From: Sporomusa termitida
GTDB lineage: Bacteria; Bacillota; Negativicutes; Sporomusales; Sporomusaceae
Reading direction: 5' to 3'
Assembly (NCBI RefSeq): GCF_007641255.1
Contig: NZ_CP036259.1
Span: 124,001 to 188,000, forward strand
Length of the DNA: 64,000 nucleotides
Positions within the stretch are counted from its first letter, which is position 1, and each line of letters opens with the position of its first letter. The notes beneath the pieces are model-generated. The model searched no databases. It was not told where the DNA came from and saw only the letters and a list, made by a program, of their open reading frames with translations. A program made the position numbers and the translations under genes. This document shows, piece after piece, positions 17,081 through 25,215 of this stretch.

Positions 17081-17707
17081 TCAGTCCCCCTGTTGCTGGC
17101 AGTACAGGCCGATCAACCCTGGTATACGCTGCAGGACTTGGTTGAATCTGCCCAAAAACGGCCGGGACAAGTAAAGTTTGGGAATGTAGGCATGGGTTCC
17201 TTTCCCCATATACTTGTGGAAATGATTAATCGTGAGGCCGGAATTAATATTGCGCAAGTGCCTTTTTCCGGCGGGGGTGAGACGGTGTCCGCATTATTAG
17301 GTGGTCATGTTCAACTTATTTTGGTTAATCCCGTATCCATCAAAGAGCATGTAAAAAATGGTACGGTAAGGATTTTGGCCGTAACGGGTGAACGCCGTAT
17401 AGCAGACCCGGTGTTTGCCCAGGTGCTAACTTTTAAGGAACAAGGTTTTGACATCACTGTGAATAACTGGCATGGAATCGCCATTCCCAAAGAGACGCCG
17501 GTGGCGATAAAAAATAAGCTGGCAGCAGGGATAAAGGCCATCATAGATGACCCCGAATTCCAGGCGAATATGGAGCGGGTTGGCAATCAGGTCGAATATT
17601 TAGGCCCCCAGGAGTCGACAGATAAATGGATTGCTGATAGCCAGAAGCTGCAGAAAACATTGCAAGAAAGCGGGATAATGGAGCAGATTAAAGCTCAAAA
17701 AAAATAA
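17081..17707 (+). pseudogene. C-terminal two-thirds of a TctC-type binding protein
   Basis: In frame from VPLLLAVQADQPWYTLQDLV to the TAA at 17705, the sequence matches domain 2 and the C-terminus of TctC/Bug proteins (FGNVGMGSFPHILVEMIN, VPFSGGGETVSALLGGHVQL). The signal peptide and first domain are gone, replaced by intron RNA sequence. An open frame runs back into the intron to 16958, but this is chance. It cannot be exported and is presumably non-functional. Confidence 0.85.
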
Positions 17708-17765
17708 TAACTTAATGATATTTGTGTATTAAGCCCCAACAGGGATTAGAGAGGGAAGTGCAGGC

Positions 17766-17809
17766 CAATAAAATGCAGCAGGCAATTTTTTGTCTGCTGC
17801 ATTTTATTG
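17766..17809. terminator. Perfect 16-bp stem terminator
   Basis: CAATAAAATGCAGCAG pairs exactly with CTGCTGCATTTTATTG; T-rich loop and flank. It separates the tctC remnant from the convergent small gene and marks the left edge of duplicated block A. A related hairpin lies at about 40749-40785. Confidence 0.7.
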
Positions 17810-17850
17810 CCGGGGTTTCCGGCGCGACGGCCTGCCGGCGCCGCTGCGCT

Positions 17851-18261
17851 TCAGTCCTGCTGCTGCTGGAGATAGGCCATAAACTCCTGGCGGAGCTGGC
17901 TGCTGTCCCGCAGCCCCTGCCTGTAGGCGATTTCCGCCGCCTTGCCGGACTCCAGTCCGGCCCAAGACTCGAAATCCATGACCAAACCGAGCATTTCCGG
18001 CTGCTGGGTCTTCAGCCTGCGGGCCAGTGCCAGCAGCCGGTCCAGGGCGTTGCTGGCATCCTTGACGGTTTGCCGGTAGCCGTCATCATCCGCCTCGGCC
18101 AGGCTGAGGATATGGTCGACCCTGGTAAAGACGTACTGATCAAAAGTCTGCGCTAAGACACTTTTTAGCCCGTCGCCGGCGTCCCCGGCCTGCTGCCTGA
18201 CGCCTGCGGCCAGGGCAGTGTGGACCGTTGGCCTGAGCCGGGTTGTTTTTTCGTGACCCAC
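17851..18261 (-). CDS. Uncharacterised small helical protein upstream of CRISPR array (copy A)
   Basis: This 136-residue protein begins at GTG 18261 after AGGGGGG. It is predicted to be mostly helical. Conserved with the copy at 38794 are FDQYVFTRVD, ALDRLLALAR, ESGKAAEIAYRQGLRDSSQL and QEFMAYLQQQ. No motif I can name is present. A third, decayed copy lies near 40840. All three are next to CRISPR leaders, so the family is tied to these arrays by duplication, though not necessarily by function. A terminator-like hairpin in its 5' region (18341-18376) may control it. Confidence 0.75.
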   Translation of the reverse strand: MGHEKTTRLRPTVHTALAAGVRQQAGDAGDGLKSVLAQTFDQYVFTRVDHILSLAEADDDGYRQTVKDASNALDRLLALARRLKTQQPEMLGLVMDFESWAGLESGKAAEIAYRQGLRDSSQLRQEFMAYLQQQQD

Positions 18262-18340
18262 ATGTATACCCCCCCTATAGTAAGGCTGGGGCAGGCTGCT
18301 GCCGGTCAGCCCTGCCGCCAGCTTTTACAGGGAAAATCAA

Positions 18341-18376
18341 AAGCGCATGCGAGGTTGTTACCCTACACATGCGCTT
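18341..18376 (-). terminator. Conserved terminator/attenuator-like hairpin before the small gene (copy A)
   Basis: On the minus strand AAGCGCATG pairs with CATGCGCTT and is followed by TTGATTTT. The copy in block B (39300-39335) has AAAAGCATG/CATGCTTTT: the stem changed on both sides but stays paired. The loop keeps GGT..ACC. It lies 80-115 bp upstream of the start codon, so it either ends an upstream transcript or attenuates this gene. Confidence 0.5.
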
Positions 18377-18565
18377 GGCTTCGATGGTTGCTAAAGCCTC
18401 AATACCCAATAAGCCGGACCAGGCCGGCCAGGACAGCTGGTCAGACCTGGCGGTCAGGCTGGCCTGCCGCCGCTAATGGCTAGAGAGGAGAGAAGCAATG
18501 TGCTGCTGTGTTTAGTCGCACTCACAGCCCGCCCGGCCACCGCCTTTATCGCCGCGCGCTCCCGC

Positions 18566-18595
18566 TTGTGCAGCGGCGAAAGCCCGGTGTATAAT
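18566..18595 (+). promoter_or_regulatory. Promoter of putative structured RNA (copy A)
   Basis: TTGTGC (18566-18571) and a perfect TATAAT (18590-18595) are 18 bp apart. The same layout (TTGTCT, 18 bp, TATAAT) precedes copy B. Transcription should begin near 18602. Confidence 0.65.
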
Positions 18596-18601
18596 AGACA
18601 T

Positions 18602-18697
18602 GTCGTCGTGGACAGCTTGGCTGTTACGTGTAGGTGTTGTACTCACCTTGCGCGGGCCTGGAAGTGCTGGGAACACTTTCAGGTCACGGCGACTTTT
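18602..18697 (+). ncRNA. Putative structured small RNA upstream of CRISPR array 1
   Basis: A roughly 96-nt transcript can fold into a closed multi-arm structure. The closing stem is GTCGTCGTG with CACGGCGAC, followed by TTTT like a terminator. Inside are three hairpins: ACAGC/GCTGT, AGGTG/CACCT and CCTGGAAGTG/CACTTTCAGG. The copy at 39570 keeps all four helices while loops differ, and the closing stem base opposite U changes G to U. No open frame fits both copies. A strong promoter lies immediately upstream. The RNA matches no family I know. A group II intron is inserted 22 bp after its end in this copy. Confidence 0.55.
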
Positions 18698-18719
18698 GAA
18701 TTTCCACCTATTTTTAATT

Positions 18720-19451
18720 GTGCGCACGTGGTGCGCTTCATATATATTTCATAGAAATCATCGCTCCTGCGTTGCGATGTAAGACAACCGACTTACCTTA
18801 TGCGAAAGCCGCTGGGGGACAATAGCATGTCGGTAAAGTCAGGATTAGACAGCAATTGCTATCGAGTAGCCTGGCGAGTCAGGCCATATATGGTAAAGCC
18901 TGTGGGCTGAATCCGGGTCTGTGGCTGTATAGGCGCTGCCGGACGCAAACTCCGGTATCAATGGGTATCTCCAATATTAATTAGATTGGGTATAAGCAGG
19001 CCTATTGACGCACCCGCGGTAAGCGGGGTAAACGACCAACCGGGTACCTACGTATGGAGACACTATATGGAGCTGTCAAACGTGACCTGCCTAAGTACCG
19101 GCTGACGGTATATGGCAGAGAGCCCTAATAGTAGCCTAACGGCCTTCTGTAATGGAAGGCACATGGTGAAGGCGGGCAGTATTCCAAGTTCCAACCTTGA
19201 AAGGAGTTGCTTTGGATGGAGCAATCAAAACTCATGGAAAGACTGGAAGGTTATCGTCGTCGGAATAACGCTGACGATCAACCGGCGTCAGATACCCTTA
19301 TGCAATCCCTGTTTTGCCAATGTCGAAACCAACAGGTTTCAGCTTAATCAACTCAGTCGACGATAACTCATTTGGAATATGGAGAGCCGTATGCGGTGAA
19401 AATCGTTTGTACGGTTCGGGAAGGGGCGGATTTCTAATCCGCCTATTTCAT
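18720..19451 (+). mobile_element. ORF-less group II intron (732 bp), bounds fixed by empty site
   Basis: The paralogous leader at 39690 reads straight through (CTAATT then ATAGCCTG), while here GTGCGCACGTGG...CCTATTTCAT intervenes. That sets the intron at 18720-19451. Domain V is at about 19383-19418 (GAGCCGTA/TACGGTTC), domain VI at 19425-19443 (GGCGGATT/AATCCGCC), and a branch A at 19445, 7 nt before the 3' end. A short frame from ATG 19216 (MEQSKLMERLEGYRRRNN...) stops after about 43 codons and could be the stub of a lost maturase. It would need a maturase in trans, possibly from another intron. Confidence 0.85.
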
Positions 19452-19644
19452 ATAGCTTGTCTGCGGGAATTTGCAAGTACAGACCGGCTCGGCCGACCGG
19501 GGTTTTTCTGGGGGGCGAGGAAAGATGAGCCGTAAATATGCGAATAGTTCGGGAATTTTTATTTTTTTGCAGGATTTGCCAGAGTAAAGTCGAAAAAACC
19601 AAAAATAACCACAACGTTGATCTAAGCCCTGCCAGCCGGGAAGT

Positions 19645-19692
19645 TTGTCGTCGATCAGTAATAGCGTAAAAATGCCTGGAGAGCGACGACAA
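19645..19692. promoter_or_regulatory. CRISPR leader inverted-repeat element, array 1
   Basis: TTGTCGTCG and CGACGACAA flank a conserved 30-bp centre containing AATAGCGTAAAAATGCC and TGGAGAG. The element ends 95-96 bp before the first repeat. It recurs before all six arrays. Confidence 0.8.
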
Positions 19693-19787
19693 GATACTTA
19701 GCGGGAAATAAAGGTTTTGCGCCGCTAAGACCGCATATGGTTTTAAAGGCCTGATTATAAAAGGCCGATTCCAGGCGGTGAAGATGG

Positions 19788-20215
19788 GTTTTTAGGCTAC
19801 CTATGAGGATTTGAAACATTAAACCAGCAGAAACGGTAATTACATTGTCACCCGTTTTTAGGCTACCTATGAGGATTTGAAACATACGTATGCAACTCTA
19901 AAAATAGATCATCTGGAAGTTTTTAGGCTACCTATGAGGATTTGAAACTTATGGATTCCAACTATGCGCAACGAAGCGAATTAGGAGTTTTTAGGCTACC
20001 TATGAGGATTTGAAACCCGATATAGGGCATCCGCAGCAGCCTGTGCGCGTCAGGTTTTTAGGCTACCTATGAGGATTTGAAACCTGTAGTAAATCACTAT
20101 GGTCTGCCATGTGTTTTACCGTTTTTAGGCTACCTATGAGGATTTGAAACGCAAACACGTCAGATATTTCATTTTGAGTGAGTCCGTCTTTAGGCTACCT
20201 ATAAGGACTTGAAAT
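19788..20215 (+). CRISPR. CRISPR array 1: 7 repeats, 6 spacers
   Basis: The 30-bp repeat begins GTTTTTAGGC, has core TACCTATGAGG and ends ATTTGAAAC. Repeats start at 19788, 19854, 19919, 19987, 20054, 20121 and 20186; spacers are 35-38 bp. The last repeat (20186-20215) is degenerate (GTCTTTAGG... GACTTGAAAT), so the array runs left to right from its leader. The 3' end ATTTGAAAC would give an 8-nt crRNA 5' tag typical of Cas6 processing. The type III operon A starts 74 bp downstream. Confidence 0.97.
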
Positions 20216-20288
20216 TATCCGAATAATCTATTTTAACCCCTCTTTTCCATTTTAGCCTGATTATAAGACGTTATATTGCAGCTTTCCG

Positions 20289-21293
20289 GTGAAAAGGGGT
20301 AAAGCGAGGGATGAAGCATTGGCAGATGAGAAGGAAGAAACGAAAGAGCTGAGTGGAAGGGAAGTTTTTGAAAAAATTTATGAGAACTATCAGGATTTGA
20401 ACCGGAAGATGGTGAATGAGCTGAAGCTGTCCTCGATACAAGGTGGTTTGACCGGCCATTGCCGGGAGGAAATGTGGCTTAAATTTTTCCGGGATATTAT
20501 TCCGCAGAAGTTTTCTCTGTCCCAGGGGGTAATCATTATTGATTCCTATGGCAATGCATCGCGGGAAGTGGATATCGCCGTTTACGACGAACAGTATACG
20601 CCCTATGTGTTCCGGTATAACACGCTGAAGTTTATTCCAATTGAGGCGGTGGCGGTAGTCATTGAATGTAAGAGCGTTAAGCCGGGGAGTACACAGTTGA
20701 CGAAGTGGGTGGAAAGAATTGACGCTTTACGGACATGCCAGGCAGGCATTGCCAGAATAGCGACCGGTTATGTTATGGGTTTGAACAATCGCATACAGAC
20801 CGGGACCCGTCCAATCAAGATTTTAGCCTGTTTGCAGAAAGGTTACGGAACTAAAAAATTGCAGCAAGCTTTTGATTTTATTATTACCAGAAAAAAGGAC
20901 GAGGCTGTTCACTTTCAGCTTAATGTTGCCAATAAGCGGAAAAGCTTGGGTTGGTGGGGGCAGCAGTTAAATTGCACCGGTTCTGCGGACAATGATTCAC
21001 AGTGCCTTGTTTTAAAAGAGGCGGCTATATCTAACAATGATCCCGATTCCTGGCAGGGGCTTAATTTCACGAATGAATCTAATGAGATAAACAATACTCT
21101 TGCCGATTTAGAAATTGAAGATAACCCGGTATTGTCACTGAATTTACAGCTTAACCAACTGCTGATGCTGATTAATAACCCGATGCTTTTTCCTCATTTT
21201 GCCTATGCGCGGCAATTTAACAAAATAGCCGGAATAATCAAGGAAAAACGCCGCAAACAGCCGCACTGTGAAGTAGAACAGAATGATGCGTAG
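20289..21293 (+). CDS. DUF6602-type PD-(D/E)XK-like nuclease, first gene of type III operon A
   Basis: This 334-residue protein has the core of a PD-(D/E)XK fold: a helix with GHCREEMWLKFFRD (about 57-69), then GVIIIDSYGN, then EVDIAVYDE with Asp95, and VVIECKS with Glu126 and Lys128. This is the pattern of DUF6602 proteins. The start is uncertain: GTG 20289 opens the longest frame, and TTG 20319 (after GAGGG) is possible. The copy in block B is the first gene of its operon too (about 80% similar). With no CARF protein nearby, it is a candidate accessory nuclease of the type III complex. That function is inference; no nucleotide-sensing domain is seen in it. Confidence 0.8.
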   Translation: MKRGKARDEALADEKEETKELSGREVFEKIYENYQDLNRKMVNELKLSSIQGGLTGHCREEMWLKFFRDIIPQKFSLSQGVIIIDSYGNASREVDIAVYDEQYTPYVFRYNTLKFIPIEAVAVVIECKSVKPGSTQLTKWVERIDALRTCQAGIARIATGYVMGLNNRIQTGTRPIKILACLQKGYGTKKLQQAFDFIITRKKDEAVHFQLNVANKRKSLGWWGQQLNCTGSADNDSQCLVLKEAAISNNDPDSWQGLNFTNESNEINNTLADLEIEDNPVLSLNLQLNQLLMLINNPMLFPHFAYARQFNKIAGIIKEKRRKQPHCEVEQNDA

Positions 21294-21316
21294 CGTAGGG
21301 AAGAAGGAGGTTTTTT

Positions 21317-22900
21317 ATGGCCGTCTATGCCTATATTGATGTCGCCCGTAAGCAGGAGTTTATCTACAAGAATAATAAGCTGCGGGACAATCTGCATAAT
21401 TCGTTTATTATTAAGGCCATCACGGAAGAACTGGACCAACCGGAACGGCCGGAGGGGTTTTGTCTCAGCGCTTATTTAGAGCAAGCGCATCCGGGACAGT
21501 TTACGTTTGTTTATTCCGGCGGCGGCAACAGCATTATCCGCTTTGCTTCACCGGATATAGCGGAAGTATTTGTCAAGAATTTTTCCAGAGAGGTTCTCTG
21601 CCGGCATCCGGACCTGGAGCTTTATATCAGTCTGGTTGGGGACGACGAAGTTCCTGACCGGTGCCCCGGCAATGATAAACAACTGCTTGAGAAATTGCAT
21701 AGGGCGGCAGATAAACAAAAAAACAGGCGCCGGTCCCGTTTCCGGCGATGGACCTATGGTGTGGAGAAAATTGATGAAACCGGACAGGCCGTGCGGCGTG
21801 AAGCGAAGAGTTCCCCGGAAACGAAAGCAGCCCGGGAGTATTTAAAGGAGAAATTCCAGGCGCTTGTATCGTCGCAGCATTTTGTTGTTACCACCGAGCT
21901 GAAAGATTACCAAAAGGCGGAAGAGGGAAAAAGCTATATCGGCGTCATTGCCCTTGACGGCAATAAAATGGGTGAAATGGTCGCAGGCGCCGGCTGCTTT
22001 GCGGAGATAAAGGAATTAAGCACTACCATCGAAGCTATCTATAAGGAAGCGGTCAGGGAAGCTCTGTGTACCTGTGCTGCTAGCTTCCGGGAGCAGGGCC
22101 GGCCGATTTGCATCACTCCGGTGCTGATGGCCGGTGATGATATATGTCTGATTGCGGAGGCGGAGCATGCTATTGCAATCGCGGCCGCTATTCTCCAGTC
22201 AATCCAAACGGTTTCCGGCCGGCAGAAACAAAATAATGCCCTGTTGGGCCGGGTGATAGCGGGTGGTTATCTGACGGCCTGCGCCGGAGTGGCGATTGCC
22301 CGCTATCATTATCCGTTTTTTGAATTGGTGCAGGCAGCGGAAGGCTTGTGCAGCCGGGCAAAGGAAGGACTTTATCATGTTCCGGCCGGCAATGGCAGCT
22401 TTATCGACTGGGAGGTGCTGCAGGGGCCGGTGCCGGTTGCTCAGCCTTATAAGCAGTGCCGGCGGCCGGGTCCGGTGAAGGAAATCTTCCATGTTAAGCC
22501 CCTGCGCGTGGACCGGTCAGAGCCGGCGGCGCCGGTAACGGTCCAGGGGATTTGTCATTATGATGCGTTTATTGACTTTTTGCGGAACGTCCGCAAGCAT
22601 GTCAGCACTTCGCTGCTGGCGGAGTGCCGCAAGCATTTTTATTGCGGCTGGGAACCGTACCGTCTGTTTTTTGAGTCTCACCGGGACAGTGGTAAGCTGA
22701 CGGAGCTGGCCGAGCGGATTTTTGGCTCACACGCCGGAGTCTGGGAACATGCCGTTCTGACTACCGCACAAGAGGGTGTGCCGTTTTCCCGGACCTATAT
22801 CTTGCCCGATATTTTGGAAATCAGCCCCTTTATCGCTGTACAGGAGGAGGAAGCATATGGCGGAAACAACCTATCAGATCGAGGTGCGGCTTCGCAGTGA
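21317..22900 (+). CDS. cas10: Compact Cas10-like subunit of type III-D-like complex (A)
   Basis: This 527-residue protein has the two palm halves of Cas10/Cmr2. The first (AYIDVARKQEFIYKNNKLRD, then VYSGGGNSIIRF at about 65-76) is the usual inactive half. The second has GVIALDGNKMGEM near 210 and VLMAGDDICLI near 270. The canonical GGDD is AGDD in both operon copies; both aspartates are kept, so cyclic-oligoadenylate synthesis is possible but unproven. There is no N-terminal HD nuclease, as in type III-D. A Cys/His-rich insert is not obvious. An AAGGAGG site precedes the ATG, 23 bp after the DUF6602 gene. Confidence 0.85.
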   Translation: MAVYAYIDVARKQEFIYKNNKLRDNLHNSFIIKAITEELDQPERPEGFCLSAYLEQAHPGQFTFVYSGGGNSIIRFASPDIAEVFVKNFSREVLCRHPDLELYISLVGDDEVPDRCPGNDKQLLEKLHRAADKQKNRRRSRFRRWTYGVEKIDETGQAVRREAKSSPETKAAREYLKEKFQALVSSQHFVVTTELKDYQKAEEGKSYIGVIALDGNKMGEMVAGAGCFAEIKELSTTIEAIYKEAVREALCTCAASFREQGRPICITPVLMAGDDICLIAEAEHAIAIAAAILQSIQTVSGRQKQNNALLGRVIAGGYLTACAGVAIARYHYPFFELVQAAEGLCSRAKEGLYHVPAGNGSFIDWEVLQGPVPVAQPYKQCRRPGPVKEIFHVKPLRVDRSEPAAPVTVQGICHYDAFIDFLRNVRKHVSTSLLAECRKHFYCGWEPYRLFFESHRDSGKLTELAERIFGSHAGVWEHAVLTTAQEGVPFSRTYILPDILEISPFIAVQEEEAYGGNNLSDRGAASQ

Positions 22901-23585
22901 AGCAATCTTCAGCAGCGGGGAAAAGGAAAGCAATCAGGTGCAAGACCGGGTGCTGACCGACCGGTACGGGCTGGTATATTTACATGCCAAAACTTTAAAG
23001 GGCCAGTTAAAACGGCAGGCCTTTTGGCTCCTGGAGCGCTACCGGAGTTTTGATCAGGCCCGGGCACAGGCGTTTTTGAAAGCTATGGCTGTTTTATTTG
23101 GCATGAACGGGGAAGAGGCTTCCCTGACAGGCCTTTCACCGGACCGCCGGCTTTTGTATCAGCCGGGCATTATGCAATTAGGGCATTTGGCGCTGGATGA
23201 ACGGCTCCGGCAGTATCTGATTGGTTTGCAGGACGGCGGCGGGGAGGGCCTTCTTGGCCCGCTGGATTTAATTGAGGCCCAGACCCATATCCGGACAGGC
23301 ATTCAGCTTGAGGAAGGAACGGCGAAGGAGGGGCGGCTGACAACCTATCATACGGTAAAACCAGGGTTGACATTTTATGCAACTGTTCGGTTTACGGCCG
23401 ACCCGGAGCCGTACTTGGACGACTTACAGCGGATTATCTGTTCGCTGAAAAGACTGGGGGCGGGCATCCACCGGGGACGGGGCCTGGTGGATTCACGGTT
23501 GTTGCTCAATGGGCAAAGCGTACCGTTCACAAGCGGTAAAGGCCGGGAAACGGAGGTGCATCATGGAATGTTATCTGGTTATTGA
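22857..23585 (+). CDS. Single-domain RAMP (Cas7/Csm3-like) of type III operon A
   Basis: The start is placed at ATG 22857, after GGAGGAGG. This 242-residue RAMP has an N-terminal RRM start (TYQIEVRLRSEAIFSSGEKE), an Asp-containing loop (VQDRVLTDRYGLVYLHAKTLKG) and a C-terminal Gly-rich loop, GAGIHRGRGLV. This is the layout of backbone Cas7 subunits (Csm3/Cmr4), in which an Asp in the loop after strand 1 cuts target RNA. It overlaps cas10 by 44 bp and the next gene by 23 bp, implying tight translational coupling. Confidence 0.85.
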   Translation: MAETTYQIEVRLRSEAIFSSGEKESNQVQDRVLTDRYGLVYLHAKTLKGQLKRQAFWLLERYRSFDQARAQAFLKAMAVLFGMNGEEASLTGLSPDRRLLYQPGIMQLGHLALDERLRQYLIGLQDGGGEGLLGPLDLIEAQTHIRTGIQLEEGTAKEGRLTTYHTVKPGLTFYATVRFTADPEPYLDDLQRIICSLKRLGAGIHRGRGLVDSRLLLNGQSVPFTSGKGRETEVHHGMLSGY

Positions 23586-25215
23586 GATTATTAATCAGGA
23601 ACCGCTCAAAATCGGGGCCGGCGGTAGTAAGGCCAGCCAGCGGGAACCGGCGAAAGACTATATACCCGGCTCGACCATTCGCGGCGCCTTTATTGGACGT
23701 TTAAAACAGCAGGGCTTGTTTGCGTCCGCCTGGCAGGACATTTTGCTTAAAGCAGCCTGCCATAATGCGTATCCCTACCGCAACGGCCGTCTCTATTTGC
23801 CGGCACCGCAGCATTTGCGGCTGAATAAACACGACTGGCGGCGGCAAAAGGCGCTTGGCGACCAGACGGCACAAAGGGCGGCGGTTGTCCAATTAGCGGC
23901 CGGGCCGGCAAAGGACCGGAAAAACACCCTGCCTTACCGCTTTTTGGCAACTTATGACGGGGTAAGCCTGAGCGGGCTGCAAGTGGCTAAGGAATACCGG
24001 CTGCATCACAATACAAGCAGGAACCCGGACCGGGAGGAACGGGACAATCTCTTCCGTTATGAGGCGATCGCCGCCGGCCAGGTTTTCCGTACGGTGTTTC
24101 GCTGCGACCAGGTGCTGGCGCCTTTGTTGCCGGCGGTATTTCCGGAGGAGGAAACGACGATCTATCTGGGCGGCTCCAAAAGCTCCGGCTATGGCCTGTG
24201 CCGGTGGAAAAAAATCGACGATGTGCGTGAGCGTTATCAGGATATCAAGCCGTTGCTGGGGCTGCCGGCTCAGGACCGGCCGCAGGCGCCGGGGCAGGAA
24301 CTGTGGCTTACCTGCCTGTCGGATGTCCTGGTGCGCAACCGCTATGGCCAGCCGGAGAATGATATACCTGCTGCGTATATCGAGAGCATCAGCGGTGAGC
24401 CGGTCAGTCCGGCAGAGCACTTTGTCCATACCGGCATCAGCGAGGGCTACAATGCCACCTGGCAGGCCCGGTATCCGAAGGAGACCACAATAAAGGCCGG
24501 CTCAGTACTGCATTATACTTTTGACCGGGAACTGCCGGGAGAGCAGCTGCAAGCCATTGCGGATCAATTGGAAGGCCGGCTGGTGGGAGAACGAACGCAG
24601 GACGGATTTGGCTGGTTAGGCGTCAATCTTTTTTATCCGGAGGCATTGCAGATTGCCGAGCAGGCGGCAGAGAAGGAACCGGACAGCAGCGGGGTTCAGG
24701 CAAGCTGGCGGCAATTGGCGGCTGCCATGGAAGAAAATGAACATGTCCGGAATACGTGGAAGCTTCTGGCTGCCGGGTTAGACCGAGCAAAAAAACGCTG
24801 GCTGCAAAAAATCTTTTTGACGGATGAACAGACGCAGGAACCGGCGGCAGATCGCTTTCTGCTTTCCCCGCAATTAAAAAGACATCATCTGCAAAATATG
24901 AACCAGCGGCTGAACAGACGGGATTCGTCGCCAGACCGGCCCTATATGCAGGATAGCCGCCTGTGTTCTATAGCAGACTGCCCTTTTATCGCTGTATTGG
25001 CTTACGTGACCGGAGCGGAGAATGCAAAGCTTGCCTGTTATGGGCAGCGTTATTTGCAAACTGCATCGGGGCAGTTGTTTTATGCCGGGGAAAGCGAAAC
25101 CGCGGCACCTGGAAGCGATAAACAGCGCGAAAGAAAGTTCATCCTGGAACTGCTGGCAATGGGGCTGGCGATCCGTATAGGGAGGAAAACCGATGTGGCA
25201 AAGGCTGATTTTTGA
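23563..25215 (+). CDS. csx10: Csx10-like RAMP (Cas5-type) of type III operon A
   Basis: This 550-residue protein begins MECYLVIEIINQEPLKIGAG, after CGGAGG; the upstream frame to 23509 lacks an RBS. RAMP motifs are DYIPGSTIRGAFIGRL near residue 30 and the Gly-rich loops YLGGSKSSGYGLCRW near 210 and RTQDGFGWLGV near 348. The length and the start-loop pattern fit Csx10, the Cas5-like subunit that marks subtype III-D. The C-terminal 200 residues have scattered cysteines (CSIADCPF) but no motif I can name. The copy in B is collinear over its full length. Confidence 0.8.
   Translation: MECYLVIEIINQEPLKIGAGGSKASQREPAKDYIPGSTIRGAFIGRLKQQGLFASAWQDILLKAACHNAYPYRNGRLYLPAPQHLRLNKHDWRRQKALGDQTAQRAAVVQLAAGPAKDRKNTLPYRFLATYDGVSLSGLQVAKEYRLHHNTSRNPDREERDNLFRYEAIAAGQVFRTVFRCDQVLAPLLPAVFPEEETTIYLGGSKSSGYGLCRWKKIDDVRERYQDIKPLLGLPAQDRPQAPGQELWLTCLSDVLVRNRYGQPENDIPAAYIESISGEPVSPAEHFVHTGISEGYNATWQARYPKETTIKAGSVLHYTFDRELPGEQLQAIADQLEGRLVGERTQDGFGWLGVNLFYPEALQIAEQAAEKEPDSSGVQASWRQLAAAMEENEHVRNTWKLLAAGLDRAKKRWLQKIFLTDEQTQEPAADRFLLSPQLKRHHLQNMNQRLNRRDSSPDRPYMQDSRLCSIADCPFIAVLAYVTGAENAKLACYGQRYLQTASGQLFYAGESETAAPGSDKQRERKFILELLAMGLAIRIGRKTDVAKADF

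Noticed and set aside
18602-18697. tRNA or tRNA-like gene (three-armed fold)
   Set aside because: No T-loop GGTTCRA, no CCA-type acceptor, and the closing stem is followed by a T run like a terminator.
19112-19366. 84-residue protein inside the ORF-less intron
   Set aside because: It overlaps intron domains II-IV, has no RBS or domain, and the only plausible coding trace there is a maturase stub in another frame.
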